DNA of 64,000 nt from contig CAWJCP010000002.1 in NCBI GenBank assembly GCA_963841445.1, positions 930,001 to 994,000 of the forward strand, written 5' to 3'. Each line of letters starts with the position of its first letter. Within the stretch, counting starts at the first letter, position 1. This DNA comes from Mayfieldus sp963841445. GTDB taxonomy: Bacteria; Actinomycetota; Thermoleophilia; Solirubrobacterales; 70-9. The notes under the pieces are model-generated. The model was not told where the DNA came from. It saw only the letters and a program-made list of their open reading frames with translations, and did no database searches. Of this stretch, positions 53,688-62,607 are shown in pieces. The position numbers and the translations under genes are program-made.

Positions 53688-55880
53688 CTAGCTCCAGTCC
53701 TCGGCGATCGCCACCGGCTTTCCGAGGTGAAAGCCCTGCGCCATGTCGACGCCGAGCTCGCGCAGCAGGTCCACGGTCGACGGCTCCTCGACGAACTCGG
53801 CGATCGTCTTCTTGCCGAGGCCGCGGGCGATGTCGACGATCGCCTGCACGGTCAGCTGGTCGGCGTCGTTGCGGGGCAGGTCGCGGATGAAGTCGCCGTC
53901 GATCTTGATCAGGTCGAAGGGCAGGTGCTTGAGGTAGTAGAAGGGGCCGAACCCGACCCCGTAATCGTCGATCGCGATCGAGCAGCCGAACTCGGTGAGG
54001 CGGTCCGCGAACGCCGCCGCGGTCTCGAAGTTGCGGATCGCAGCGGTCTCGGTGATCTCGAAGGTGATCGCGCCCGGGAAGGCGTCTGAGGTGTCGAAGG
54101 AGCGCTCGATGTACTCGAGCACGCTGGCGTCGGTGATCGAGCTGCCGGAGAGGTTGACGTGCAGCTCGAATTCGGGGCGCTCGCCGCCGTGCCCGTTGGC
54201 CCGCGCGGAGTAGCGATCGAGCATCGCGATCGCCTCCCCGACGACCCAGCGGTCGAGCTCCTGGACCATCCCGAACTGCTCCGCGGTCTGGATGAAGCGC
54301 CCGGCCGGGATCATCTCCCCCTCCTCGTTGGGAATCCGCAGCAGGAGCTCGTGCCGGTTCGCCTTGCCGGAGCGAAGGTCGATGATCGGCTGCTGGTAGA
54401 GGACCAGCCGATCGCGGACCAGGGCGTCGCGGATGCGCGCCGAGGTGCTGAGGCGGGACTTGCCCGCCGGCTCGGCGTCGCCGGTGTCCTCGACGAGGAC
54501 CACGCGGTCGCGTCCCTGCTCCTTGGCCTCGTACATGGCCAGGTCGGCGGCGACCAGGGCAGGCTCGCCGCCCTCTTCGGTCTCGCCCCCGAACATCGCC
54601 ACGCCGATGCTGACCGTCACCGGCTCCGGCCCCGACGCGCTCGATTGCTGGCGCACCTCGCGCCGCAGGTCCTCGGCGAATCGAGTCGCACCCTCGCGAT
54701 CGGTCTGCGGCAGCAGGACCGCGAACTCGTCGCCGGAGAGCCTCGCGACCGCGTCGGAGACGCGCGCCCGAGCCCGCAGCAGCTCGGCGATCTCGCGGAT
54801 CACGTTGTCGCCGGCCTGATGGCCCGAGGTGTCGTTGACGTGCTTGAAGTGATCGACGTCGAGGACCAGAATCGCGCCCTGGCCGCCGTAGCGGGCGTAG
54901 AAGTCGATCTGCTGCTCGAGCTCGCCGCGGAAGCGGCGCCGGTTCGCAAGCCCGGTCAGGGCGTCGTGGTCGGCGAGGTAGCGCAGCCGCTGCTCGAAGC
55001 GGCGGCGCTCGCTTATGTCCTGCATCTGCAGGATGCCGTAGGGAGGCCCCCCCTCCGTATCGCGGGCCAGCGAGAGGCTGAACTGGCCCCAGAGCTCGTG
55101 CCCTTCGTGGTGGATGAAGCGCTTCTCGACCGTGTAGGAGTCGAACTTGCCGCGCAGCAACCGCCGCCGCTGGGCGCTGTCGAGATGGCGGTCCTCGGGG
55201 GCGGTGATCTCATCCAGCGAGGAGGCGGAGAGCTCCTGCTCGCTGTAGCCGGTCAGCGCGCACATCGCCCTGTTGACGGCCAGAAAGCTCCCCAGGCTCT
55301 GATCGTCGATCTCGACCAGCGCGACCCCGATCGGCGCGTTCTCGAACGCATTCCGGAAGCGGCTCTCGGCGGAGCGGCGGGCCCGTTCGGAGTCGGCCAG
55401 CTCGGTGACGTCCTGGCAGACGCCGAACAGCCGCGTCACCTCACCTTCGGCATCGGTGACCGGCTCGCCCTGGCAGCGCAGGGTGCGGGTCGTCTTGTCG
55501 CTGAGCAGGATCCGGTGCTCGATCAGCAGCGGAGTCTTGCGCGCGACCGCGTTTTCGATCGCCTCCTTGACCCGCCCGCGATCATGCGGGTGCACGTGCT
55601 CCAGGTAGCCCTCGAGGTTCGGCTCAAAGTCGGCGCTGTCGATGCCGAAGATCCGAAACAGCTCCTCCGACCAGGTCACCTCGTCGGCGTCCACGTCCCA
55701 CTCCCAGTCGCCGAAGTTGGCGATTCGCTGCGCCTCCGCCATCCGCTTCGAGGCCTCGCGAAGCTCGGCTTCGCTGCGCAGGCTGCGCTTCAGGGCGGCA
55801 GCTACCGCATCGCGGTCAGCGGCGTCAACGCGACCCAAAAGCTCCTGCAAATCCTGGGGAAGCTCGATCTCCATGCTCAT
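53688..55880 (-). CDS. PAS-PAS-GGDEF-EAL c-di-GMP turnover protein
   Basis: 730 residues. Two PAS domains (WSEELFRIFGIDSADFEPNL with LSDKTTRTLRCQGEPVTDAE; NAFENAPIGVALVEIDDQSL with FSLSLARDTEGGPPYGILQM), then a diguanylate cyclase domain whose active site reads SGDEF (VARLSGDEFAVLLPQ), and a phosphodiesterase domain. In the EAL domain the first motif reads ELLLR instead of EALLR but its Glu is kept, as are NLSGSS, FEITETAAIRNFE, DDYGVGFGPFYYL and KIDGDFI. Both activities are plausible. The absence of membrane segments suggests a soluble sensor. Start at Met 1 or Met 3. Confidence 0.93.
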   Translation of the reverse strand: MSMEIELPQDLQELLGRVDAADRDAVAAALKRSLRSEAELREASKRMAEAQRIANFGDWEWDVDADEVTWSEELFRIFGIDSADFEPNLEGYLEHVHPHDRGRVKEAIENAVARKTPLLIEHRILLSDKTTRTLRCQGEPVTDAEGEVTRLFGVCQDVTELADSERARRSAESRFRNAFENAPIGVALVEIDDQSLGSFLAVNRAMCALTGYSEQELSASSLDEITAPEDRHLDSAQRRRLLRGKFDSYTVEKRFIHHEGHELWGQFSLSLARDTEGGPPYGILQMQDISERRRFEQRLRYLADHDALTGLANRRRFRGELEQQIDFYARYGGQGAILVLDVDHFKHVNDTSGHQAGDNVIREIAELLRARARVSDAVARLSGDEFAVLLPQTDREGATRFAEDLRREVRQQSSASGPEPVTVSIGVAMFGGETEEGGEPALVAADLAMYEAKEQGRDRVVLVEDTGDAEPAGKSRLSTSARIRDALVRDRLVLYQQPIIDLRSGKANRHELLLRIPNEEGEMIPAGRFIQTAEQFGMVQELDRWVVGEAIAMLDRYSARANGHGGERPEFELHVNLSGSSITDASVLEYIERSFDTSDAFPGAITFEITETAAIRNFETAAAFADRLTEFGCSIAIDDYGVGFGPFYYLKHLPFDLIKIDGDFIRDLPRNDADQLTVQAIVDIARGLGKKTIAEFVEEPSTVDLLRELGVDMAQGFHLGKPVAIAEDWS

Positions 55881-55948
55881 TGGCAGAAAAGGCTACGGGC
55901 GTGCATTTGAAGGCGCAACTGGACTATCGGGTAAGTATTCGGTGAGAA

Positions 55949-57979
55949 ATGGCGAACCGGCTCGCGGGCGAGACAAGCCCCTATCTGCTGCAACACCAGA
56001 ACAACCCCGTAGATTGGCATCCCTGGGGCGAAGAAGCGCTCGATCGCGCCCAAACGGACGATAAGCCGATCCTGCTCTCGATCGGCTACTCGGCCTGTCA
56101 TTGGTGCCACGTGATGGAGCGCGAGTCCTTCGAGAACGCGGACACCGCCGCCTACATGAACGAGCACTTCGTCAACGTCAAGGTCGACCGCGAGGAGCGC
56201 CCCGACGTCGACGCGCTCTACATGGAGGCGACCCAGGCGATGACCGGGCAGGGCGGCTGGCCGATGACCGTCTTCCTCGACACCGAGGCGGTCCCGTTTC
56301 ACGCCGGCACCTACTTCCCGCCCGAGCCGCGCCAGGGGATGCCGAGCTTCCGCCAGGTCATGGAGGCGGTCGTCGAGGCCTTCGCGCAGCGCCGCGACGA
56401 GCTCCGCGCCAGGGCGCCGGGCGTGCGCTCGCAGCTCGGCGCGATCGCGCGGGTAAAGCCGTCCGAGACGCCGCTTCGGCCCGCTGATCTCGAGCAGGCG
56501 GTCGTCGGCTTGCGCCGCGATGCCGACCCGCAGAACGGCGGCTTCGGGGGCGCCCCGAAGTTCCCGCCCGCCTCGGCGATCGAGCTCCTGCTCGCCCGTG
56601 GCGAGACCGAGATCCCCGAGCGCACCCTCGACGCGATGGCCGCCGGCGGAATTTACGACCAGCTCGGCGGTGGCTTTGCCCGCTACTCGGTCGACGGCGC
56701 CTGGCTCGTCCCCCACTTCGAGAAGATGCTCTACGACAACGCCCTGCTCGCCCGCGCCTACCTGCATGGCTGGCAGGCGCTCGGCCACGATCATTACCAG
56801 CGCGTCTGCACCGAGACGCTGGACTGGGCGCTGCGCGAGATGCGCGGCCCCGAGGGCGGCTTCTACTCGGCGCTTGACGCCGACTCCGAGGGCGAGGAGG
56901 GGCGCTTCTACGTCTGGGAGCTGGAGGAGATCCGCGACCTGCTCGGCGACGGCGACGACGTGATCGCCTACTACGGGGTCAGCGGCCAGGGCAACTTCGA
57001 GGGGCGCAACGTCCTGCACCTGGCCGGCGGCGTCGACGCCCCCGAGCCCGAAGGACTGGCGGAGGCGCGCGCAAAGCTCTTGCGGGCCCGCGCCGAGCGG
57101 GTCCGCCCCGGCCTCGACGACAAGCGCCTTGCCTCCTGGAACGCGCTGATGATCGCCGCCCTCGCCGAGACCGGCGCCGTCCTCGAGCGGCCCGACTACC
57201 TCGACGCCGCCCGCGCCTGCGCGGACTTCCTGCTCGAGCAGTTGCGCGACGCCTCCGGCCGGCTGCTGCGCACCTACAAGGACGGCCGCGCGCACCTCAA
57301 CGCCTACCTCGAGGACCACGCTTACCTGCTCGAGGCGCTGCTCGTCCTCTACGAGGCTACCTTCGAGCTGCGCTGGTTCGACGCCGCCCGCGAGACCGCT
57401 GAGACGACGATCGAGCGCTTCGGCGACCCCGAGCACGGCGGCTTCTTCACCACCTCCGAGGACCACGAGCAGCTGATCGCGCGCCGCAAGGACATCGGCG
57501 ACCACCCGATCCCGGCCGGCAACTCCGCCGCGGCGCTCGGCCTGCTGCGGCTCGCGGCGCTGACCGGCGAGCAGCGCTTCGAGCAGGCCGCTGAAGGGGT
57601 CCTGCGCCTGCTCGCGCCGGCGGCGATCCGCCACCCGGAGGGCTTCGGGCATCTGCTCCAGGCGCTCGACTTCCAGCTCCAGCCGACCCGGGAGGTGGCG
57701 CTGGTCGGACCACCCGGATGCGGAGCGGAAGCGCTTGCCGCGCTGGCCACGGTCGTGCGCAGCGAGCTGCGCCCCCGGCTGGTGCTCGCGGGCGGGCCGC
57801 AGGGCACCGAGCGCCCGGAGCTGATGCTCGGGCGGACGGCGCTCGACGGACGCGCGGCCGCCTATGTCTGCGAGGGCTTCGCCTGCCAGGCGCCGGTCAG
57901 CGAGCCGGATGCGCTCGCGGCCCAGATTCGGGATGCGCCTGAGGCCGAGATTCGCGATGATGTAGCCGATGCCGACTGA
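55949..57979 (+). CDS. Thioredoxin-domain DUF255 protein (YyaL/SPATA20 family)
   Basis: 676 residues. The N-terminal thioredoxin-like domain has YSACHWCHVMERESFENADT with a CxxC at residues 50-53 (CHWC), then VDREERPDVDALYMEATQAM and GWPMTVFLDTEAVPFHAGTY. The remaining 500 residues form an alpha/alpha-barrel similar to N-acylglucosamine epimerases (LDAMAAGGIYDQLGGGFARY, WLVPHFEKMLYDNALLARAY). Biochemical function of the family is unsettled. The stop overlaps the next gene by 11 bases. Confidence 0.95.
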   Translation: MANRLAGETSPYLLQHQNNPVDWHPWGEEALDRAQTDDKPILLSIGYSACHWCHVMERESFENADTAAYMNEHFVNVKVDREERPDVDALYMEATQAMTGQGGWPMTVFLDTEAVPFHAGTYFPPEPRQGMPSFRQVMEAVVEAFAQRRDELRARAPGVRSQLGAIARVKPSETPLRPADLEQAVVGLRRDADPQNGGFGGAPKFPPASAIELLLARGETEIPERTLDAMAAGGIYDQLGGGFARYSVDGAWLVPHFEKMLYDNALLARAYLHGWQALGHDHYQRVCTETLDWALREMRGPEGGFYSALDADSEGEEGRFYVWELEEIRDLLGDGDDVIAYYGVSGQGNFEGRNVLHLAGGVDAPEPEGLAEARAKLLRARAERVRPGLDDKRLASWNALMIAALAETGAVLERPDYLDAARACADFLLEQLRDASGRLLRTYKDGRAHLNAYLEDHAYLLEALLVLYEATFELRWFDAARETAETTIERFGDPEHGGFFTTSEDHEQLIARRKDIGDHPIPAGNSAAALGLLRLAALTGEQRFEQAAEGVLRLLAPAAIRHPEGFGHLLQALDFQLQPTREVALVGPPGCGAEALAALATVVRSELRPRLVLAGGPQGTERPELMLGRTALDGRAAAYVCEGFACQAPVSEPDALAAQIRDAPEAEIRDDVADAD

Positions 57980-58523
57980 GGCCGCCCAGAAGAAGCGCTC
58001 CCCGCGACGCTCTTCCGCCGCGAAGAGCAAGGCGACCGCCGAGCTGGCCCGCAGCTATTTCGAGGCCGTGGGCCGCCAGGACATCGACGCGATGGAGTCG
58101 CACTACGAGCCCGGCGGCGGCGGCCCGATCCACGGGCTCGTCGATCTCAAGGTCGGGGTCAATTACCGCGAGTGGTTCACGAATCTCTTCCGGGCCTTCC
58201 CCGACTGGAAGTTCGAGGTCCTCAACCTGGTCGCGGATGGAGATCGGGCGGCTGTCGAATGGAGGGCCACCGCGACCTTCAACGGCAGCGCCAAGTTCGA
58301 GGGCATGGACCCGAACGGCGCCAAGCTCGACGTTCAGGGCTGCGACATGGTGACGTTCAGCGATGGCAAGATCACCAAGATCGACGCCTACGCGAGCGGC
58401 ACCGAGATCGCCCGCCAGCTCGGCGCGCTGCCGCCGCAGGGATCGGCCGCCGAGCGCGGCATGACCGCGGCGCTGAACCTGAAGACGCGCGCGACCGAGC
58501 TGCTGCGCAGCCACCGCAGCTGA
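57969..58523 (+). CDS. SnoaL-like ester cyclase-type protein
   Basis: 184 residues. Basic N-terminus (KKRSPRRSSAAKSKATAELA), then the NTF2/SnoaL fold: YFEAVGRQDIDAMESHYEPG, NYREWFTNLFRAFPDWKFEV, AVEWRATATFNG and GCDMVTFSDGKITKIDAYAS. SnoaL-like proteins cyclise, isomerise or bind small molecules; the substrate is not readable. Overlaps the DUF255 gene and may be translated with it. Confidence 0.82.
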   Translation: MPTEAAQKKRSPRRSSAAKSKATAELARSYFEAVGRQDIDAMESHYEPGGGGPIHGLVDLKVGVNYREWFTNLFRAFPDWKFEVLNLVADGDRAAVEWRATATFNGSAKFEGMDPNGAKLDVQGCDMVTFSDGKITKIDAYASGTEIARQLGALPPQGSAAERGMTAALNLKTRATELLRSHRS

Positions 58524-58524
58524 C

Positions 58525-59232
58525 TCAGAGCGCGTACTCGCGCTGCTCGTCGAGCACGACCGCGCCGCCGACCTCCGCCCGGCCGCCCTCGAGCGGCCGC
58601 GCGACCAGGATCGAGCCCTGACCTTGGTGGACGGTGATCTCGCGGCCGAGCCGGGCGCTGAGCGCCAGGGCAGCAGAACCGGTCGCCTCGTCCTCGGGGA
58701 TCCCGACCCCGGCGGCGAAGCTGCGCGCCCGGATCGTGCCCGCGGCCCGATCTATCCACGACCACGCGTAGACCTCATCTGACATCGCCGGCGGGCCGTC
58801 GAGCGCCCGCACCTCGGCCGGCTCGCCGAACTGGACGTATTCGAAGGGCGGCGACCAGGCCGGATCGGCGGCGATGAACGTCGCCCCCGCTTCGAATCGG
58901 ACCTCGACCTCACCGGACGGCGGGCGCAGCGTCGCGACCTCGTCGCCCTGCTCGCGCAGCAGCCAGGCCGTGCCGACGGTCGGGTGCCCCGCGAAGGGGA
59001 GCTCGGTGCCCGGCGTGAAGATCCGCAGCTCGCCGCGGGTGGCGTCGTCGACGAAGACGGTCTCGCTGAAGCCGAGGTCGGCCGCGACCCCCTGGCGCCG
59101 CTCTGACGGCACCGCGGAGCCGTCGAGGAAGACGCCGAGCGGGTTCCCGCGCTCGCCCTCCTCGTTGACGAAGACCCGCAGGACGTGAAGCTGCGCCACA
59201 ATCACCACCCCCACCAGCCTGACGCTTCGCAA
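58525..59232 (-). CDS. PhzF-family isomerase-like protein
   Basis: 235 residues. N-terminal HVLRVFVNEEGERGNPLGVF, GFSETVFVDD, then LRIFTPGTELPFAGHPTVGT and the C-terminal GVGIPEDEATGSAALALSAR: the two signature loops of PhzF, an isomerase fold related to diaminopimelate epimerase. The catalytic Glu is present in GFSETVF. Natural substrate unknown. GTG codons at 59208 and 59199 are likelier starts than the ATG at 59232, since the extra residues lack similarity. Convergent with the SnoaL gene, stops one base apart. Confidence 0.88.
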   Translation of the reverse strand: MRSVRLVGVVIVAQLHVLRVFVNEEGERGNPLGVFLDGSAVPSERRQGVAADLGFSETVFVDDATRGELRIFTPGTELPFAGHPTVGTAWLLREQGDEVATLRPPSGEVEVRFEAGATFIAADPAWSPPFEYVQFGEPAEVRALDGPPAMSDEVYAWSWIDRAAGTIRARSFAAGVGIPEDEATGSAALALSARLGREITVHQGQGSILVARPLEGGRAEVGGAVVLDEQREYAL

Positions 59233-59269
59233 TCGGCGGCGTTGCCGCCTCTGCTCAGCGCCAACATCT

Positions 59270-60619
59270 CTAGAGGATCGGCAGGAAGTTCTCGATCTCG
59301 AACGGCGTCACCTGGACGCGGTAGTCCTCCCACTCCTGGCGCTTGATCTCGATGAAGCGCTGGAAGGTGTGCTCGCCGAGAGCGCGCAGGACCAGCTCGG
59401 ACTCCGAGGCGACCTCGATCGCCTCGCCGAGCGTCTCGGGCAGTTGCTCGATTCCCCGCTGCGCCCGGTCCTCGGGCGAGAGGTGGTAGAGGTTCTGCTC
59501 CATCGGCTCGGGCAGCTCGTAGCCATGCTCGATTCCCTCCAGGCCGGCGTGCAGCATGCCCGCGAAGCAGAGGTAGGGGTTCGAGGCCGGGTCCGGGCAG
59601 CGAAGCTCGGCTCGCGTCGCCCCCTCCTTGCCGGGGTGATAGAGCGGCACCCGGATCAGCGCCGAGCGGTTGCGTCGCGACCAGGAGAGGTAGACCGGCG
59701 CCTCGAAGCCGGGGACGAGACGCTTGTAGGAGTTCACCCACTGCGCGAAAAGCGGCGAGATCTCGCGCGCGTGCTTGAGCTGGCCGGCGATGAAGGCCTT
59801 GGCGGTCTCGGAGAGGAAGTACTGGTCGTCGGGGTCGAAGAAGGCGTTTGAGCCGTCCTTGGTCAGCGACTGGTGCACGTGCATCCCGGAGCCGTTCTCG
59901 CCGAACAGCGGCTTCGGCATGAAGGTCGCGTACCAGCCGTACTTCATCGCGTACTCCTTGACCACGATCCGGTAGGTCATGCAGTCGTCGGCCATCTTCA
60001 GCGCGTTCGCGTAGCGCATGTCGACCTCGTGCTGGGAGGGCCCGACCTCGTGGTGGGTGTACTCGACGTGGATCCCCATCTTCTCCAGGGCAAGCACGGT
60101 CTCGCGGCGCACGTCGGAGCCGGCGTCGAGCGTCGTCAGGTCGAAGTAGCCCCCGTCGTCGAGCACCTCCGGGGTGCCCTCCGGCTTCGCGGAGCGAAAG
60201 TAGAAGTACTCGAGCTCCGGGCCGACGTTGTAGTCGTCAAAGCCCATCTCCCGGGCCCGCTCGACGGCGCGGCGCAGGATCCAGCGCGGATCGCCCTCAT
60301 ACGGCTCGCCGCCCGGGACGCGGACGTCGCAGAACATCCGCGCCACCGCGTTTTCCTCCTCCGGGCGCCAGGGGATCAGCGTGAAGGTCTCGGGGTCGGG
60401 CTGGGCGATCATGTCGGACTCCTCGATCGGGTTGAAGCCGGTGATCGAGGAGCCGTCGAAGCCCATGCCGCCCTCGAAAGCGTCCTCGAGGTCCTGGGCA
60501 TTGATCGAGAAGCTCTTCAGCTGCCCGAGCACGTCGGTGAACCAGAGCCGCACGAAGCGCACGTTGCGCTCCTTGGCGATCGCGAGGACGTCGCTGGCGG
60601 TCTGCGGCTGATCGGCCAT
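59270..60619 (-). CDS. glnA: Glutamine synthetase, type I
   Basis: 449 residues from the ATG at 60619, with AAGGAGAAG just upstream. Converts Glu, ammonia and ATP to Gln. Motifs: MGFDGSSITGFNPIEESDMI (beta-grasp loop), VGPELEYFYF, HHEVGPSQHEVDMRYANALK (metal site), GENGSGMHVHQSLTKDG, NSYKRLVPGFEAPVYLSWSR, RRNRSALIRVP. A Tyr occurs in EQNLYHLSPEDR near the adenylylation position, but sequence alone does not show that it is modified. The short length fits the alpha-type enzymes. Confidence 0.95.
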   Translation of the reverse strand: MADQPQTASDVLAIAKERNVRFVRLWFTDVLGQLKSFSINAQDLEDAFEGGMGFDGSSITGFNPIEESDMIAQPDPETFTLIPWRPEEENAVARMFCDVRVPGGEPYEGDPRWILRRAVERAREMGFDDYNVGPELEYFYFRSAKPEGTPEVLDDGGYFDLTTLDAGSDVRRETVLALEKMGIHVEYTHHEVGPSQHEVDMRYANALKMADDCMTYRIVVKEYAMKYGWYATFMPKPLFGENGSGMHVHQSLTKDGSNAFFDPDDQYFLSETAKAFIAGQLKHAREISPLFAQWVNSYKRLVPGFEAPVYLSWSRRNRSALIRVPLYHPGKEGATRAELRCPDPASNPYLCFAGMLHAGLEGIEHGYELPEPMEQNLYHLSPEDRAQRGIEQLPETLGEAIEVASESELVLRALGEHTFQRFIEIKRQEWEDYRVQVTPFEIENFLPIL

Positions 60620-60837
60620 GCTCTGCTTCTCCTTGCTCGGTGGCGGGCCCGCCGGGCGGCGGGGGCGAAACATATCGGCGTCCGGCCCGAGGCCCGGCGC
60701 CGCTGCGTCGGCCCCGATCCGAGCCCCGCCGCCGCTGCGCGCCGTGAACCGCTGCGACACCAGCCCCCGCCGCTGCTGTGAACCGCTGCCGCGCCGTCGC
60801 CGTATTTAGAGATGTGATGACGCGAGTTCCCCAGAGG
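60620..60837. other. Intergenic region upstream of glnA
   Basis: The divergent region between glnA and the next gene is about 340 bases in all. This half contains the glnA upstream sequence and two copies of GTGAACCGCTGC (near 60744 and 60777); I see no RNA gene or riboswitch. The other half carries the promoter and operator listed separately. Confidence 0.5.
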
Positions 60838-60866
60838 TTGCGTGACGCCGGGGGACGCGGTATAAC
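60838..60866 (+). promoter_or_regulatory. Promoter of the carboxymuconolactone-decarboxylase-like gene
   Basis: TTGCGT at 60838-60843 and TATAAC at 60861-60866 are separated by 17 bases, a good housekeeping-sigma promoter pointing to the gene at 60960. Confidence 0.55.
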
Positions 60867-60883
60867 TTACTTGGCGTAAGTTA
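60863..60883. promoter_or_regulatory. Operator-like dyad overlapping the -10 box
   Basis: TAACTTAC at 60863-60870 and GTAAGTTA at 60876-60883, with a five-base spacer, overlap the promoter -10 sequence, as TetR- or MarR-type repressor sites do. Confidence 0.6.
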
Positions 60884-60959
60884 CCGGCTAAAAGTGAAGT
60901 AAAGGGCAGATTAAGGCTTCATAAGGAAACAACTGCCTCCGGCAGAGACAAGGACGACC

Positions 60960-61526
60960 GTGACAGTCAAGACAGACGTAAGCCGTTTCCACATCCACGA
61001 CGAGCTCACCGCCCCCGATGAGAGCGCCCCGATCCTGAAGAGCATCCAGGCCGGCGGCGGCGCAGTCTCGAAGTTCGTCGGCGTGCTCGCCGGCTCCCCG
61101 GCAGTTCTGCGCGCCTACACGCGCATGCGCTCGGAGCTGCGTAGCGGGGTCCTCAACCGGGCCACCCGCGAGCGGATCGCGCTGGCGGTCGCCGAGTATC
61201 GCGACGACACCTACAGCATCGCCCAGCACGCGAAGTCGGCCCGCGCCGCCGGCCTCGGCCTCGACGAGGTCTCGCGCGCCCGCAGCTTCAGCTCCGGCGA
61301 CCCTCGCGAGGCGGCGCTGCTCGAATATCTGAAGGCGGCGCTCGACGAGGAAGGCCCGCCGCCCGTCCACCTGCACGAGGAGGCGCGAGAGGTCGGCTGG
61401 TCAGACGAGGAGATCCTCGAGGCGGTCGCACAGCTGGCGCTGAACGAGTTCCAGAGCCTGATCGCCGGCGCCGCTGCGCTGCCGAAGGACCAGGCGACGC
61501 CGCGGGTGCTGCCCTCGGCCGCGTAA
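60960..61526 (+). CDS. Carboxymuconolactone decarboxylase/AhpD-fold protein lacking the CxxC
   Basis: 188 residues from a GTG. Helical AhpD-like core: FVGVLAGSPAVLRAYTRMRS, SGVLNRATRERIALAVAEYR, YSIAQHAKSARAAGLGLDEV, DEEILEAVAQLALNEFQSLI. In active AhpD enzymes a CxxC stands before the conserved His (C..C..H); here the corresponding stretch is TYSIAQHA with no Cys at all, so peroxidase activity is unlikely. It may be a structural or ligand-binding member. A promoter and a dyad operator lie upstream. Confidence 0.85.
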   Translation: MTVKTDVSRFHIHDELTAPDESAPILKSIQAGGGAVSKFVGVLAGSPAVLRAYTRMRSELRSGVLNRATRERIALAVAEYRDDTYSIAQHAKSARAAGLGLDEVSRARSFSSGDPREAALLEYLKAALDEEGPPPVHLHEEAREVGWSDEEILEAVAQLALNEFQSLIAGAAALPKDQATPRVLPSAA

Positions 61527-61588
61527 GCCCGCCGGCCGCCAGATCATCGTGTCCGGCGCCGAGAGGCCCGCGGGGGTCGCGGCCCCGC

Positions 61589-62350
61589 CTAGAGGCCGCG
61601 GGAGTCGCTGCCGCGCTTGGCCACTGCGTAATGAAGCTTGGTCGAGCTTGAGACGCCCAACGCGTCCGCGGTCGCGCCGGTGAGGTCGAACGAATAGCCC
61701 TTCGCGTAGGGGCCGCGGTCGATCACCTTGGCGACCACGGAATGGCCGTGGTAGGCGAGCGTGACCTTGGTGCCGCAGGGAAGCGTCTTGTTGGCGACGC
61801 CGATCGTCGTCGTGCGCAGGACCTTGCCGCAGGCCGTGCGATTCCCGTAGAAGCCGGGGCCGTACCAGGTGGCGCCGGCGCGGTCCATCGAACGGATCAG
61901 CGCCTTGCTGGTGTGCTTGTTGACGACCCCTGTGGCACGCAGGCCGGCCTCGCCCTGAAACTCCCTCACGGCGCCCTTGGTGGGGCGTTTGAAGTAGGAG
62001 CTGAGGCGCACTCCCGATGCGTAGCTCTTCGACTTCACGATCCCGTTCAGGACCCTGACGTCGTCGCCCTTCATGCCCGGGCGCAGAACCCGGGAGCCGA
62101 AGCTCGCCGACGCGGCTGGCGAGGCGGCGGACGTCGAAGTGCTGCCGTCGCTGCCGATCCCGCCGCTGGCGGCGCGGGCAGAGGCCGCGGCGACCACCAG
62201 CGTGAAGACGGCGAGCAGGACCGCCCAGAGCGCAAAGCGATCGGGGTGACGCTCGCGCGTAGCGGCTGTGCTGCGCCGTTCGCGCCCGTGCGAGGTCTCC
62301 CGATTGAAGTTGTCGCCCGCGCGCCAATCGCGGGGATCACGTCGTTCCAT
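61589..62350 (-). CDS. RlpA-like (DPBB) wall protein with peptidoglycan-binding domain
   Basis: 253 residues. Charged N-terminus, one membrane helix or signal anchor (residues 39-60, FALWAVLLAVFTLVVAAASA), a Ser/Ala linker, a PG-binding domain (LRPGMKGDDVRVLNGIVKSK, AVREFQGEAGLRATGVVNKH), then a double-psi beta-barrel: WYGPGFYGNRTACGKVLRTT, TLPCGTKVTLAYHGHSVVAK, VIDRGPYAKGYSFDLTGATA with the conserved Asp. Such proteins bind or cleave the peptidoglycan glycan strand. A c-di-AMP riboswitch lies directly before the start. Confidence 0.92.
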   Translation of the reverse strand: MERRDPRDWRAGDNFNRETSHGRERRSTAATRERHPDRFALWAVLLAVFTLVVAAASARAASGGIGSDGSTSTSAASPAASASFGSRVLRPGMKGDDVRVLNGIVKSKSYASGVRLSSYFKRPTKGAVREFQGEAGLRATGVVNKHTSKALIRSMDRAGATWYGPGFYGNRTACGKVLRTTTIGVANKTLPCGTKVTLAYHGHSVVAKVIDRGPYAKGYSFDLTGATADALGVSSSTKLHYAVAKRGSDSRGL

Positions 62351-62360
62351 AGCCTCTTTC

Positions 62361-62487
62361 TGAGCGCTTACGGGGTTAGCTGACGGGCTCGCGCTGAAAG
62401 AGCTGCGCTACGCGGCAGATGCCGGCGATTCGCCCCAACCAACTTGGGTCCCCCGCTCCCCGCGGTATTTAGGCGGGGACTCAGCGG
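62361..62487 (-). promoter_or_regulatory. ydaO-yuaA c-di-AMP riboswitch
   Basis: On the minus strand the leader contains GAGCGGGGGACCCAAGTTGG, then GGGGCGAATCG, and near the 3' end GCCCGTCAGCTAACCCCGTA followed by AGCG, in the order and spacing of the ydaO-type aptamer. P1 can form between CTGAG at the 5' side and CTCAG at the 3' side. The aptamer ends about ten bases before the ATG at 62350 and immediately before the ribosome site (GAAAGAGG), leaving no room for a terminator. In actinobacteria this class commonly controls wall hydrolase genes. Confidence 0.93.
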
Positions 62488-62607
62488 AAAGTTCGCGGCA
62501 TGCTAGCAGAGGTACTTAGAAGTAATAGTCGCTTCTGAGCACCCCGTCACAGATGCCACGAGCTGCTTATTGACCGTTCTTCCCCTCGCGCGAATATCCT
62601 CCCGCCG

